A stretch of DNA of 64,000 nt from Hippopus hippopus (taxonomy: Eukaryota; Mollusca; Bivalvia; Cardiida; Cardiidae): positions 56,573,063-56,637,062 of the forward strand of contig OX328097.1 of the NCBI GenBank assembly GCA_946811185.2, read 5' to 3'. Each line of letters starts with the position of its first letter. Position 1 is the first letter of the stretch. A program made the translations under genes and the position numbers. This document shows positions 43,523-53,613 of this stretch, piece after piece. The notes below the pieces were generated by a model, which made no database searches, had not been told where the DNA came from, and saw only the letters and a list, made by a program, of their open reading frames with translations.

Positions 43523-43681
43523 CATCGGTGGTGTAAGCTCGTCCTGCCATTGAAGATCGGGAGCATCCTCGACCTCGGAGTCGGAAGAATCAGAGTCAGA
43601 CGCAGAAAATCCCGAAAATTCTGATATGTCTGTGTCGCAGTCAAACTCGAACACAGAGTTATCAGAATCAGAGTCAGACAT
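43523..43681 (-). CDS. candidate first coding exon with acidic N terminus, unknown gene
   Basis: Minus-strand ATG at 43681 opens a 53-codon stretch dominated by Asp, Ser, Glu and Phe (MSDSDSDNSVFEF ... SASDSDSSDSEVEDAPD) and then L-Q-W-Q-D-E-L-T-P-P-M. A plausible donor (ATG|GTGTGT) follows at about 43522. Past it the frame turns into intron-like Ile/Phe-rich sequence and stops at 43313. A CCAAT/E-box/TATA-like block lies upstream. Acidic starts followed by a W-x-x-x-L block occur at the N terminus of many piggyBac-type transposases and derived proteins. I consider that possible but unproven, as no DDD catalytic region was seen in this window. It could equally be the start of a nested host gene. 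Confidence 0.4.
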
Positions 43682-43839
43682 TTTTTTAATTTAGCTGTCG
43701 CAATTAGATAGAAGTAGATGCTTCGCAGCGAGTGTTCTCAAACGAACTGAAAGAAAACTTAAATTACGGGATTAGGATTAAGTTGCTATTTTCTTTGACT
43801 GGTCAATTAATTTTTGTCAATTAAACAATTTCATTTTAA

Positions 43840-43885
43840 TTGGACTATAAACTGACCAATCGCGTGCGTTATGGCACGTGTTTTT
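43840..43885 (-). promoter_or_regulatory. candidate promoter of the minus-strand exon
   Basis: Reading toward the exon: palindromic E-box CACGTG (43875-43880), CCAAT box (ATTGG on the minus strand, 43856-43860), then a TTTATAG TATA-like motif (about 43845-43852), about 165 bp before the ATG. Order and spacing suit a polymerase II promoter. Part of the block recurs at 45246-45251. Confidence 0.4.
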
Positions 43886-44095
43886 TGCAACACCAAACTG
43901 TCGGCCGATATGCCTATATATCATATCTATAATTACGTAATCACACCAGGGAGCCTGGTCATTTGAATTTCGAAAACAAAGGGATCGAACGCTTCTGATA
44001 ATCATCAAACATACAGGGCAATAAAATCTTATCAAAACAACGACATACTGATTGTACTACGTTCATGCATAATCCCTTTACTTTTGTATCAGAAA
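43855..44095. repeat. duplicated module, copy 1
   Basis: Shares 'gctatggcacgtgtt'-type sequence, 'ttggccgatatg', 'taattacgtaatcacaccag' and 'acaacgacatactgatt' in the same order as 45228-45447. The copies differ at many positions. Confidence 0.8.
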
Positions 44096-44376
44096 GAAGA
44101 AATAACTGAACTTTAATTTCCAAGAACGAACAATTGAATGTCTGCTTTATGTTTCGAAAATGTTTACGATATTATAAAACCATTCTTAAATCTAACCAAA
44201 CCCTATTAAGTGCAATTTTAATGCCCCGAAAAAGAAAGGTTAAAGAATGTAAGAAGAAAATAAAATGTTAATTATAGGCATCTTCTCCGTCCTACACAAT
44301 GTTTCTTTTCTTATCGCTAATATTGATTTTGAAAATATTATTTGCGAAGAAATAATTCACTCATTATACATGTATA

Positions 44377-44592
44377 TGAGTCATGCTCTTTGAAAAGGGG
44401 GCTTAACGCATCTGTGAAATTTATCGACCCAGGTCAGCCTGTGGGGCATGCAGGGGCTGATCAGAGCCAAAACGTTCTCTATCGGTCAATTTTCAGTATA
44501 TCCAAGGACCAGTTTACCTCATATATAGCTGGGTTATCAAAAAAAGTGGTTGTTACGGATACATAACTATGTAATAGATTGCTTGGTGCCAT
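44377..44592. mobile_element. TA-1 MITE, right end decayed
   Basis: 'tgagtcatgctctttgaaaa' and 'gggggcttaacgcatctgtg' at the left, 'gacccaggtcagcctgtggg' inside. The right inverted end is not readable. Confidence 0.65.
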
Positions 44593-45227
44593 GGTTTACG
44601 GAGAGTTTCTATACGTTAATTTTCCTTCTCATAACTTCTTGTAATACGACTAATATTTCGTGTTGGCCGAATTCAAAGAAGTTTCAGAAAACTAACAGAT
44701 TCTATAATGACGACGAAATTGTATCCAAATAGGGTTGGAAACATTGTGGGAAATGTAGAAAAATCATAGGTAGATCTGCTCCCTTGTTTCTCTCTTTGCT
44801 TTTCTCGACTTTCTTAATGTCGCGAGGGCCGCGGCATTGACTGGTATTAAATCTAAATACAAAAAACACAAAGTGGACGAGCGTTTGCCTGTAAATAGCT
44901 TATCAAAGTCACTTTTTTAATATATTTTTTATATTCCGAACTTAATATAGTCTTTCTACATAGGGACCGTAGATCATCTTTTATGACTTTCCGTGAATAA
45001 GACAGACCAAATTGAAAACACAAGCGGACAACAAATGTTGCCCAGTTGATGGAATTTAATTAGATAAGGGAGGGTAGAAAACACTGACGGAAAAGGACGT
45101 AAATTTTTACTTTTACTCAGCGGCCAACGATGCAATCACGGCGAAGATCGGTTTCTTTCTCTTTCTTAGGCTTCGTCAGACCTTTTTTTCCCAACATCTT
45201 TTTCTTTGTATGAAGGGTGTGCATCGT

Positions 45228-45447
45228 ATATTACCATGCGCTATGGCACGTGTTCTTTGCAGCACCGTTTGTTGGCCGATATGACTTTAATTGTAATCTG
45301 TAATTACGTAATCACACCAGGGAGCCTGGATTTACATTTGGGAAAAAAGGGGAATGCAAGCTTCTGAAAATCCGCAAACAATACGGCCATAAAAACTTAT
45401 CGAAACAACGACATACTGATTTGACTGCGTTCATGCAGAAGCCCTTT
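45228..45447. repeat. duplicated module, copy 2
   Basis: See 43855-44095. This copy keeps the E-box CACGTG at 45246 but lacks a clear CCAAT motif upstream. A further short duplication, 'gatgcaatcacggcgaag' (about 45130) and 'aatacaatcacggcaaag' (about 45487), flanks it. Confidence 0.8.
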
Positions 45448-46277
45448 ATTTTTGTATCAAAAACAAGAAAATTACGAAGCGTCCAACAATACAATCACGG
45501 CAAAGTTCGCTTGCTTTCTGCTTCCTTGGCCTTGAATTGCTTACAAACCAATTGCTACAAAATTTTAGACTGATCCAAATTGAAAGACCTTATTGATGAT
45601 ATTTTACAGTGACCGTTAATTGAAAAATAGGTATCTCAAGGGGTAGAATATATGGAAAAACGAGAAATTGCTTGTAACAAGCAGTTTAGTTAGCTCTTTC
45701 TCACGATGTTTTCATTTTCGTCGCAAAAACAAGTGATTGTTTGGGAAAGGGTAAAATTAGTTCCGATTTAAAAAAGGTCGTGAGAGCAAGACATGTTCTA
45801 AGCGTAATACGCAGTCTGATCACGGTCGATTAATTTCTCTCAGTTGGCTAAAAGACTTCGGTTATGTAGTAGTCTAAGTACTTTGATTCGTGTTTTTGCT
45901 GCCATAATGGCTGGTGACACAATTTTATTTGACTGCATTCTGCTAGCATATCGAGTCGCAAATGGATTAAATTACCAACAGTTAATGAGGAATATTACTT
46001 GTGAAAAACAAAAGAAGGATTTTATTTGAAAGCAATGCTGATTTTTGAAAAAAATCTCGTGGATTCAGATGAAAATCTTAGCCAAGCGTCCACGGTAAGC
46101 GTGCGTTTACAATTTTAACCCCTGCTCACTTCTTTCGTAAATTACTATTTTTTTTCAAGAACAAAGTGTATCTTTTTTTCAATTCCTTTAAAAGATAATA
46201 AATTATACTTATTGTTCATGCATTCAATGAAATTCTGGCCTTTAAAACAACCGAGTATTTTGCTATTGAACGTCGGA

Positions 46278-46407
46278 GGCGTCAAAAAGCGTTATCGATC
46301 AGATACGATAGGGGCGTCGAAAAGCGTGATTGTTCAGATAAGGTAGGGGCGTCAAAAGGCGGTCTTGTTCAAATGAGATAGGGGCGTCAAAAGGCGTTAT
46401 TGAACGG
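46278..46407. repeat. 35-bp minisatellite, 3.7 units, CpG-rich
   Basis: Units start at 46278, 46313, 46348 and 46383 with 'ggcgtcaaaaRgcg' and end 'gatagg'. The array stops 8 bp before the TTAA at 46415, so it would be subterminal if 42753-46418 is one element. Confidence 0.9.
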
Positions 46408-46426
46408 TAATGGGTTAAGAGAATAG

Positions 46427-46607
46427 AAATTATTGTGAAGATGACAATCTGTTATTATACAGTTGGTCAAATGTTAGTCCAGCAGAAAAATTAATTTCAG
46501 TAGTAGGTAAAAGTCTTTTTACCTGGTTTAAAATTCATTTTTCTGCCAGCCATTAACACTTGGACTGACCATAATAGTAACAGATTGTTATCTTCACAAT
46601 AATTTCC
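46427..46607. mobile_element. foldback MITE with ~75-bp inverted repeats
   Basis: 'attattgtgaagatgacaat' at the left is the inverse of 'attgttatcttcacaataat' at the right. The pairing continues inward through 'ctgttattat', 'tggtcaaatgttagtcca' and 'agcagaaaaatt', leaving a loop of about 30 bp. Confidence 0.8.
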
Positions 46608-46722
46608 ATACTTTAAAATGGTATGATTTAAATTTAAATGTATTTTATCAGCCCTATTGCTTACTCTTAGCTGCTACTTAGCCTTTAAAAGCGAGAGTAA
46701 CAGTTGTCTGGATTCAGAAGGC

Positions 46723-46856
46723 TTAACCCTTTACTGTATGATATGGTTTTCACCCTATCAAACACAGAAATTATCATTTTACCAAGGTTTCATTTGTCAT
46801 CTGGAAATGCTTTCAATTAGGTCCAGTCCAAAATTTTGCCATTTGGTATAGAGTTA
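46723..46856 (-). mobile_element. TTAA-1 MITE, internal deletion
   Basis: 134 bp, TTAACCCTTTACTGTATGAT to 'ggtatagagttaa'. The junction 'tatgatatggttttcaccct' skips the left arm and nearly all of the palindrome while both tips remain. Confidence 0.8.
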
Positions 46857-46918
46857 AAAGTTGTCTGCTGTTGATACCTCTTTGGACAAAATAAATCCGT
46901 GCTCTTGTCTGGAAAGGA

Positions 46919-47126
46919 TTAACCCTTTACCACACAATGCCGACTTTTAACGACCCTGGGAAAGAAGCCTTTTGAAAACATTGTTTACTAGCATTTTGTC
47001 CTTTTCCTACAATGTTGAATACCCTATCCAAGAAAAATTGCACCATTTGAGCCACATTGAAATTGTCGTCTGCAAATGCTTTCCATTTGGACAAGGCTAA
47101 AATTTTGTGGTCTGGTAAAGGATTAA
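46919..47126 (-). mobile_element. TTAA-1 MITE, half hairpin
   Basis: TTAACCCTTTACCACACAATGC to 'ggtaaaggattaa'. About 22 bp is lost from the centre of the palindrome ('cattgtttactagcattttg'). Confidence 0.85.
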
Positions 47127-47420
47127 GTTATAAATAATTAGGGTCAGAATTACTTATCTTCCCAGAGCCATGAAGCTGCTTCCTGTAGCTCTAAGTAGAG
47201 GTCAACCCTCTTATCTTACATATTTTTCATGCAACCTTGACAGGGCACCTGTTTAATGTGAACATTTCCTACATGTTTACAACAAGGTAGCTATGTGGTC
47301 ATTAAGGAAAAGCCTGATGGTGGTCCATTGTAAACTTTAATGATGGCATGTTTACTAATGGCAGTGCATTTAGGGGCCATTCCAGGGCAGGTCTAGAAAT
47401 TCTGTTAGTCCTATAATAAG

Positions 47421-47545
47421 AACTTTACCAAACAATCCTCAGTTTTTCCAGACCCATAGGAAGAAGCTCTATGAAAGCATTGTGGGAAAAGGAAAATGCT
47501 TTTAACTTGTACTTTCCCCTTGTCCACAATGTTTTCTACGTATGG
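47421..47545 (-). mobile_element. TTAA-1 left half
   Basis: 'aactttaccaaacaatcctc' to 'ccacaatgttttctacgta'. The right half is replaced by unrelated sequence. Confidence 0.6.
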
Positions 47546-47864
47546 CTGTTTTGGGCAGAATAATGTTTGGTATGGTACATCAAAGAGGAGATTGCAAGTT
47601 CTTTGTTCTTTGACATTAAATTTTGATATTGACAAGTTTTACAAATCTTTAAATAAACAAAAAGTTCCAGTACATTTTTAATATGATAATGATATTGACT
47701 TTGCTATGGTTTTGAAATACAAGTAAAAAAATTTGATATAAAATTTGATCAGTCAACAAGGCATGTTGGCCTGATGTCTTCATAAATAAGTGTTTGAATG
47801 AAACAGAATGAATCCATGTGTACAATATGATTATAGAGTATTTGCTGCACACCTGGATGTCACA
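47546..47864. other. AT-rich spacer, no gene seen
   Basis: Short open frames on both strands without domain or splice context. Confidence 0.5.
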
Positions 47865-48500
47865 GATTTTTTACCAAAAATACTCAGTAACACACAAATA
47901 GGGGCCAAACCATTAGGGTATATGGTTGATTAAGTGCTTAATATTTTAGGGAGTCCTTCTGCATAGTGAGAAACCCATTCTATACATTTAGCTGTCTGAT
48001 TGGGCAACAGATTATCTAAAACTATTTAATTGCACACAAATAACTATCTTGGTTTATGGCTGATGCTAGGATCAGTAACTTAGGGCCTCTCTACTCAGAG
48101 TGAGAGCAATTTCATTTATTAAGCTGTCTGATTTGGCAATAGACTTATATCTAAGTATGCTTAATTACACACAACTAGGGATGAAACTATTATGTTCTTT
48201 CATACTGGGGTAAATATTTTAGGGTTTCAGGGACTCCCTGCTCAGAGTGAAGCCAATGTCATTCATTTAGCTATCTGATTAGCCAGCAGATTATCTAAAT
48301 ATACTTAAATACAAACAAATGGGGGTCAACTATTTGGGTATATAGGTTGATGCTGGGGCTAATATTTTAGAAGGGTCCATATCAAATATGCCTAGAGCAT
48401 GGAGGGACCTTATAAAACTACATATCAATCAATAATATTATAGAAATCCTGCTCAGAGTGGTGGTACCCATTTCATTCATTTAGCTGTCTAAAATGGTAG
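47865..48500. repeat. ~130-150-bp tandem array, about 4 diverged units
   Basis: 'catttagctgtctgat' recurs at about 47985, 48118, 48264 and 48478, with 'ctcagagtgagagcaat' before it and 'acacaaataggggtcaa'-type sequence after it. The last interval carries an insertion of about 70 bp ('gcctagagcatggaggga'). Confidence 0.8.
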
Positions 48501-48730
48501 AGTATTACAGACTCCAAATTCAGGAAATGGACTTTTAATTAGTATTGGCCTCATTAATTTTGTTAAAAATTAGTATTTAATGGCTTATGTTAATTGATAT
48601 TTAATTCGGAACACTCATATAGTGAATGGTAATTGTTCATACAAGCAAAGTTGGATAAAAAAGTACCTTTTATTGCCACTGCTAAAATCTAATTTTAAAT
48701 CTTTATCCCTTTCCTAAATGAACCTGTGTT

Positions 48731-48954
48731 TTAACTCTCTACCAAATGACAAATTTTGGGACATGTCCAAATTGAAAGCATTTGCAGACGACAATAGCTA
48801 CTCAAAACTCAAAATTTTTCTTTCAAAAGTTAGAAAACATGGTGGGAAAAGGAGAAAATGCTGGTTACCAGCATTTTCTCCTTTTCCCACAATGTTTTCA
48901 GAAGGCTTCTATCTCAGGGTCGTAAAAACCAGCGATTGTTTGGTAAAGGATTAA
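48731..48954 (+). mobile_element. TTAA-1 MITE, complete
   Basis: TTAACTCTCTACCAAATGAC to GGTAAAGGATTAA. Excellent palindrome (about 48831-48900). Confidence 0.88.
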
Positions 48955-49252
48955 TTGAAGACATTTGGTCAAATGGAAAAAAAGAATCCAAATTATGAGC
49001 AATTTCTCCTTATGTCACAGTAACAGTAACTTTCAATACCTGTCAGCTGGTAGATGAATAATACAATTCAATTCAGTTTCAGATGAATAATACAGTAGTC
49101 TGCAGGGGTAATAAGTGAAAAGATGGCACTTTCATACCAGAGATAAACTAGTTTAACGCCTATCTGCATTTTAGTACAGCATGTTTTGGAAAATATCAAA
49201 ATGGAGTCTAAGCAAGTCTAATCACTTCCCTTCAAACTTGATCATTAACCCT

Positions 49253-49477
49253 TTAACCCTTTGCCACACAATCCTGAGTTTAAACAACCCTGATGAAGAA
49301 GGCTTTTGAAAACATTGTGGGAAATTGAGAAAATGCTGGTAACCAGCATTTTCTCCATTTCCCACAATGTTTTCTACCCTTTATCAGACATTTTTCCCAT
49401 TTGAGCTACATGTAATTTGTCAGCACTTGCTTTCAATTTGGACAAGTCCAAAGTTTTGTCATTTGGTAAAGGGTTAA
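49253..49477 (-). mobile_element. TTAA-1 MITE, first of a three-element chain
   Basis: TTAACCCTTTGCCACACAATCC to GGTAAAGGGTTAA. An extra TTAACCC sits 8 bp upstream (49245), as if the tip had been duplicated. Its right TTAA starts the next element. Confidence 0.85.
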
Positions 49478-49683
49478 GGGCTCTTCGCAACTATGCTGAT
49501 GCCTGTGTGGTCAGTGCAGTTCAAGCTCAGACTGCACAAAACATGCAAAATGTGCAGTCTGATATGTGATCTTTATAGTTTGCTTTGCTTAGACATTCTG
49601 GAAAAGGGCAACCTTGAAATTACCATACTGGAGTGTATTTCTAGACTGAAAGGTTCTGTACAGTTAAACTCAGTGTGGCTTAA
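49474..49683. mobile_element. TTAA-2 MITE, middle of the chain
   Basis: 210 bp sharing TTAA 49474-49477 with the preceding and TTAA 49680-49683 with the following TTAA-1 copy. The hairpin core 'gctcagactgcacaaaacat' pairs with 'atgtgcagtctgat'. Confidence 0.75.
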
Positions 49684-49908
49684 TTCTTTACCAAACAACA
49701 AAATTCTGGACTAGACCAAATTCAAAATATTAGCAGACAACATACTCAGTGTAGCCAAAATGATGATTTTTGTCTATGATAGGGTAGAAAACATTGTGGG
49801 AAAAGGAGAAAATGCTGGTTACCAGCATTTTCTCCTTTTCCCACACTGTTCTCAAAAAGCTTCTTCCTCAGGGTCATTAAAACTTGGGATTGTATGGAAA
49901 AGGGTTAA
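49680..49908 (+). mobile_element. TTAA-1 MITE, last of the chain
   Basis: TTAATTCTTTACC to 'ggaaaagggttaa', strong palindrome. Opposite orientation to 49253-49477. Confidence 0.87.
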
Positions 49909-50170
49909 AGATGATAGGATTTGTCTTGGAAGGGGTAGAAAATATCTTGGAAAAGGAGAAAATGCCAGTTTTCTCTCAATGTTTTTAAAAACCTTCCTTT
50001 TCAATGACAAATTTGGAATTGGTACAAATCAGCTGCTATTCTCAGACAGGATAGAAGGAACTTTTCGGGAATAGGGGAGAATGCTGGTTATCAACATGTT
50101 TTCATTTTCTCAAAATGTTTTCTAAAGCCTTTTTCATCAGGTCCATTTAGACACAGAAGTAACGGGTTAA
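49905..50170 (+). mobile_element. TTAA-1 remnants, two broken copies
   Basis: Starts at the TTAA of the previous copy. 'ggatttgtcttggaagg', 'ggaaaaggagaaaatgcca' and a second 'gaataggggagaatgctgg' show two eroded hairpins. Ends near 'aagtaacgggtta'. Confidence 0.55.
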
Positions 50171-50657
50171 AAATGATGTTGTGAAATAATCTGCTGCAAA
50201 TTTGTTTATCATTGTTAATATTTTACTCTCAAATATGAAATTTCTTCAGTTGTCAGCTTTTAAAGAACATTGTGAGAAAAGAAGCAAGTACTTGTAATGA
50301 GCAAATTACCCCTTTCCCATGAATTTTTCCTCACATAATTCATGTGCATAAGTCATTACCATTGTCTTGCCTCCAAGTATTGCTCCTTTCTTTCCTGTTG
50401 TTTCACTTGTATTACATTCAGAAACCGAGAATAAATTCAGGTTTTGATAAAAAGTAGTGATATTTACAGCTGTAAAGTGATATTTACAGCAGTAAAAATA
50501 CACATATTTCTAAAATAACATAACTTATTTCAGTAAGAATGCACAAAGCTGCATTACTTAGGAATGCTAATGTAATTACAGGTGCTTGATTAATTCTCAG
50601 GTTGCCAGACAGAATCAAAGCACTGAGAGTCTTGATTGGTAACAAACTGTAATTATC

Positions 50658-50885
50658 TTTTTACAGTATGACAGAAATTTAGATTTGCGCAAGTTGAAAG
50701 CACATGCAGTGGACATAATTAAACGTTGGTCAAATGCTGGAAATTGTCTTGGAAAGGGTGGAAAACATGGTGGAGGAAGGAGAAATACTCCATGGTTACC
50801 AGCATTTTCTTCACTTCCCACAATGATTTCCAAAGCCCTCTTCCTCAAGGTCATTAAAACTTGGAATTGTTTAGCAGAGGGTTAA
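50658..50885 (+). mobile_element. TTAA-1 MITE, diverged
   Basis: 'gcaagttgaaagcacatgca' arm, hairpin with insertions ('catggtggaggaaggagaaa'), right end 'gcagagggttaa'. Confidence 0.7.
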
Positions 50886-50949
50886 GCCTTTTTTATCTGA
50901 ATGTGTTGGTTTTACCCTGTTTTTTTTTTTTTTGGGGGGGGGGCTATAT

Positions 50950-51125
50950 CACTGCTACAACTCACTTATTCAAGTATTTCCTGTGTTTTATTATTTAACT
51001 AAGCTGGGCCTCTATCAGTACCTTGCTCTTGGACTCACCCATGAGACCAGTGTAGCCTGTAAGAATAAATCTTATGATTTTCTGATTACAATCTAACGAC
51101 TTAACCACTGAGCCATTGAGGACCC
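50950..51125 (-). mobile_element. tRNA-derived SINE
   Basis: On the minus strand 'aatggctcagtggttaagtc' (box A) starts a tRNA-like segment ('gttagattgtaatcagaa'). The far end shows 'cacaggaaatacttgaata', as in other copies. Confidence 0.65.
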
Positions 51126-51369
51126 CATTCAAGTTTTTGAATAGGATGCAAATCTGTAACTGTATGAAGAAAGTTGCATATAAGGACCTACAGAAATTTT
51201 AATGGCAAAAAGGATATAACTATCATTACAGTTGAGTACTTTATTTCTGTAAATATTGAGATCAAAGCTGTGAATTCAGTTCTCATTATACAAGAACAGA
51301 TTGTATCTTGCCAGCTTGGAAATGAGATGTTGCACCTGTTGAAATTAATTTTTGATATTTTTCTAGACT

Positions 51370-51597
51370 CAATATAATCTATACTTGACAAAAAAAGATT
51401 TACTAGTTCATAGTGAAAGTGTTTGCAGACAACAAATTAGATGTGGTTCAGAAAATTGTTTGTGTTTTGTAAGGGGTAGAAAAAAATTTGGAAAAAAGGG
51501 GAAAATGATGGTGTACAGCATTTTCTCCTTTCCCATATTTTTTTGCAAAACCAATCTTTTCAAGGATGGTAGAATCAGGGATTGTCAGGTAGTTAAC
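51370..51597 (+). mobile_element. TTAA-1 MITE, degraded
   Basis: 'gtgtttgcagacaacaaatta' arm, 'gatggtgtacagcattttct' hairpin centre, right end 'gtcaggtagttaa'. Confidence 0.6.
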
Positions 51598-51779
51598 ATG
51601 CACCACTTGTTGAAGTCATCAACCCTGCTCCTCCTTAAATAAAATGTTCTGGGTTCACTTACTAAAGGTGAAATGGTTGTTTTTGCTGTCTTTAGACAAC
51701 GGTTTTACTTACCCTGTGGTGTCATAATGGAGTACATGAGCAGTTTTAGGTATTTACCAAATTGTACATCATCAAAGCC

Positions 51780-51973
51780 AGTATTCACCAACCATTCTTG
51801 ATAGCATTCATAGCCTAGTTCTCAAGAATTTTGTAAATTTGAAAGTAATGCAATTTTTGAATGACGGAACCATTTCGACTAAACCAAATGGTTTAGCTAA
51901 TCAGAGATATTGTTACTTTTCAAGTCTACATTCAGACACAGAATATAAAGAAGAACGGTCAGTGAATACAGTT
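51780..51973. mobile_element. MITE with 'gtattcaccaaccattctt' ends
   Basis: 'agtattcaccaaccattctt' and 'agaacggtcagtgaatac' are inverted. The interior 'gactaaaccaaatggtttag' matches 16120-16316. Partial relatives lie at 52600-52695 and 54277-54430. Confidence 0.7.
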
Positions 51974-52044
51974 GCAGCTATGAAAGTCATATTCTTGGAC
52001 TGACATTGCCCATAGTTTTCTTATACGTTCTTGCCTCCTGATCT

Positions 52045-52240
52045 CTTACCATATCTCTTTACCAGAGGTCTGACTGGTCCATTTTGAAAGTAATTGCACA
52101 CAAAAAATCAAATTTTGCTCAAATAATGGTACCTGTCTATGAAAGGGTAGAAAACATTGTAGGCAAAACAAGAAATGATGGTTACCAGCATTTTCTCCCT
52201 TTCCCATGAAGTTTTCTAAGGTCTTCACAAGCAGTTTTGT
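52045..52240 (+). mobile_element. TTAA-1 MITE, right end lost
   Basis: 'atctctttaccagaggtctg' tip, 'aagtaattgcacacaaaaaa' arm, hairpin with an insertion ('ggcaaaacaagaaatga'). Confidence 0.6.
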
Positions 52241-52245
52241 TTAAC

Positions 52246-52456
52246 TTAAAACTTTACCAAACAATCCCTGGTTTTCATGGTCCTGAGAAAGAAGCCTTTT
52301 GAAAACACTGAGGGAAAAGGAGAAAATGCTGGTTACCAGCATTTTCTCCTTTTCCCACAATGTTTTCTACCAGTCATAAAACAAATGTCACTTTGTGAGT
52401 CACTTTAATTTTGTCGTCTGCAAATGCTCTCAGTCTTGTCGTTTGGTAAAGAGTTA
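52246..52456 (-). mobile_element. TTAA-1 MITE
   Basis: 'ttaaaactttaccaaacaat' to GGTAAAGAGTTAA. Good hairpin. The right arm is shortened near the tip ('gctctcagtcttgtcgttt'). Confidence 0.83.
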
Positions 52457-52909
52457 AAGGAATGGTTGATAAAGAGATATGTTTGAGTTTATTCTATTTT
52501 GTCCGAATGCCTTTACTTGCAAAGCTGTATGATCTTGTTCTGTCATGTTGTATTCTGTGGCCATCAACCATAAAAAGAATTAAAATTCTTTTTCTCTTTT
52601 CCAAGACTAGTCATCTACTTGGTTGAGACATTCTCATGTAGATAGTCTTAGAATTTAGAATCAGGTCAGTACTTAGAATGGTTGGTTGGTATGGCCCCTG
52701 GAGTTCTTGTAAGAATTAAGATTTCTTATTGAAGAAGTCATTTTCCCATAGCAGAGTATGTGTTCAAGTATCATAGAAGGTTGGTTCAGGCAATGCATAT
52801 TTAAATTAATGATAGTGCACCTAAGACTTTATATACTGTAATCTAGGAAGCTCTAAATCAGTGAATTAAAGTAGTGGTGAGACAGGAATGCCAAGAATTT
52901 CATCTTTTA

Positions 52910-53086
52910 GGCCATAATCGCACAATCCTGACATTTAGATTGAAGACCCTGTGTTAGAAAGCTTTTTCCACAATTTTTTAAAACCCTTTCCAAAACAAAT
53001 TTCATTTTTTGAGTCACATTTATTTGTTGTCTGCAAATGCTCTTATCTTGGACTAGCCTAAATTTTGTTGTTTGGGAAAGAGTTAA
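52910..53086 (-). mobile_element. TTAA-1 MITE without hairpin
   Basis: 'ataatcgcacaatcctgaca' passes to 'tttttccacaattttttaaa' and ends 'tgggaaagagttaa'. Confidence 0.65.
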
Positions 53087-53169
53087 TTGATTTCTTTGAT
53101 TCTATCCTTCAACATTATTTAGTCTTGATGAGAATTTTAGATGATGGATCAAGTGGTGGTTACAAATAA

Positions 53170-53409
53170 ATGTATTGCCCTTTCCAAAACAATCCCGCGT
53201 TTTACCCACCCTGACAAGGGCGGCTTTTGAAAACGCTGTGGGAAAAGGAGAAAATGCTGGTAGCCTGCATTTTCTCCTTCTCCCACAATGGTTTCTATAC
53301 CGGTAGTGCCAGAGAAATAGAGAAATTTTAGTTTTTGAGTCACATTTAATTTGTTGTCAAATGCTTTCAATTTGGATCATTCTAAAATTTTGCTGTTTGT
53401 TACAGTTAA
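53170..53409 (-). mobile_element. TTAA-1 MITE
   Basis: 'ttgccctttccaaaacaatc' to 'gtttgttacagttaa'. Good hairpin. The right TTAA is shared with the next copy. Confidence 0.75.
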
Positions 53410-53613
53410 CCATTTACAAAACAATGCTGATAAAGGGAGTTTTTGAAAACACTGTGGGAAAAGCAGAAAATGCTGGTAGCCTGCATTTTTTCCTTTTCCA
53501 GCATTTTTTTCCACCCCTTTATAGACAGATCCCATAATACGATCGTTAATCAGTTTGTGATCTGCCAATGCTTTCAGTATGAATAAGTCAAAAGACCTTG
53601 TTGTCTGGTGGAA
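53406..53613 (-). mobile_element. TTAA-1 MITE
   Basis: TTAACCATTTACAAAACAATGC left tip. The right tip decayed to 'gtctggtggaaag'. It ends about 60 bp before the candidate exon. Confidence 0.75.

Larger units (their letters stand above)
42919..46418. other. CpG-rich composite island bounded by TTAA ends
   Basis: About 3.5 kb with visibly more CpG than the flanks. Contains a minus-strand candidate first exon, a promoter-like block, a duplicated ~220-bp module, a TA-1 MITE, decayed TTAA-1 copies (around 45005-45110 and 45541-45757) and a 35-bp minisatellite that runs into 'ggtaatgggttaa'. Together with 42753-42918 it could be one large TTAA-flanked element into which others jumped. No intact transposase is visible. 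Confidence 0.45.
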
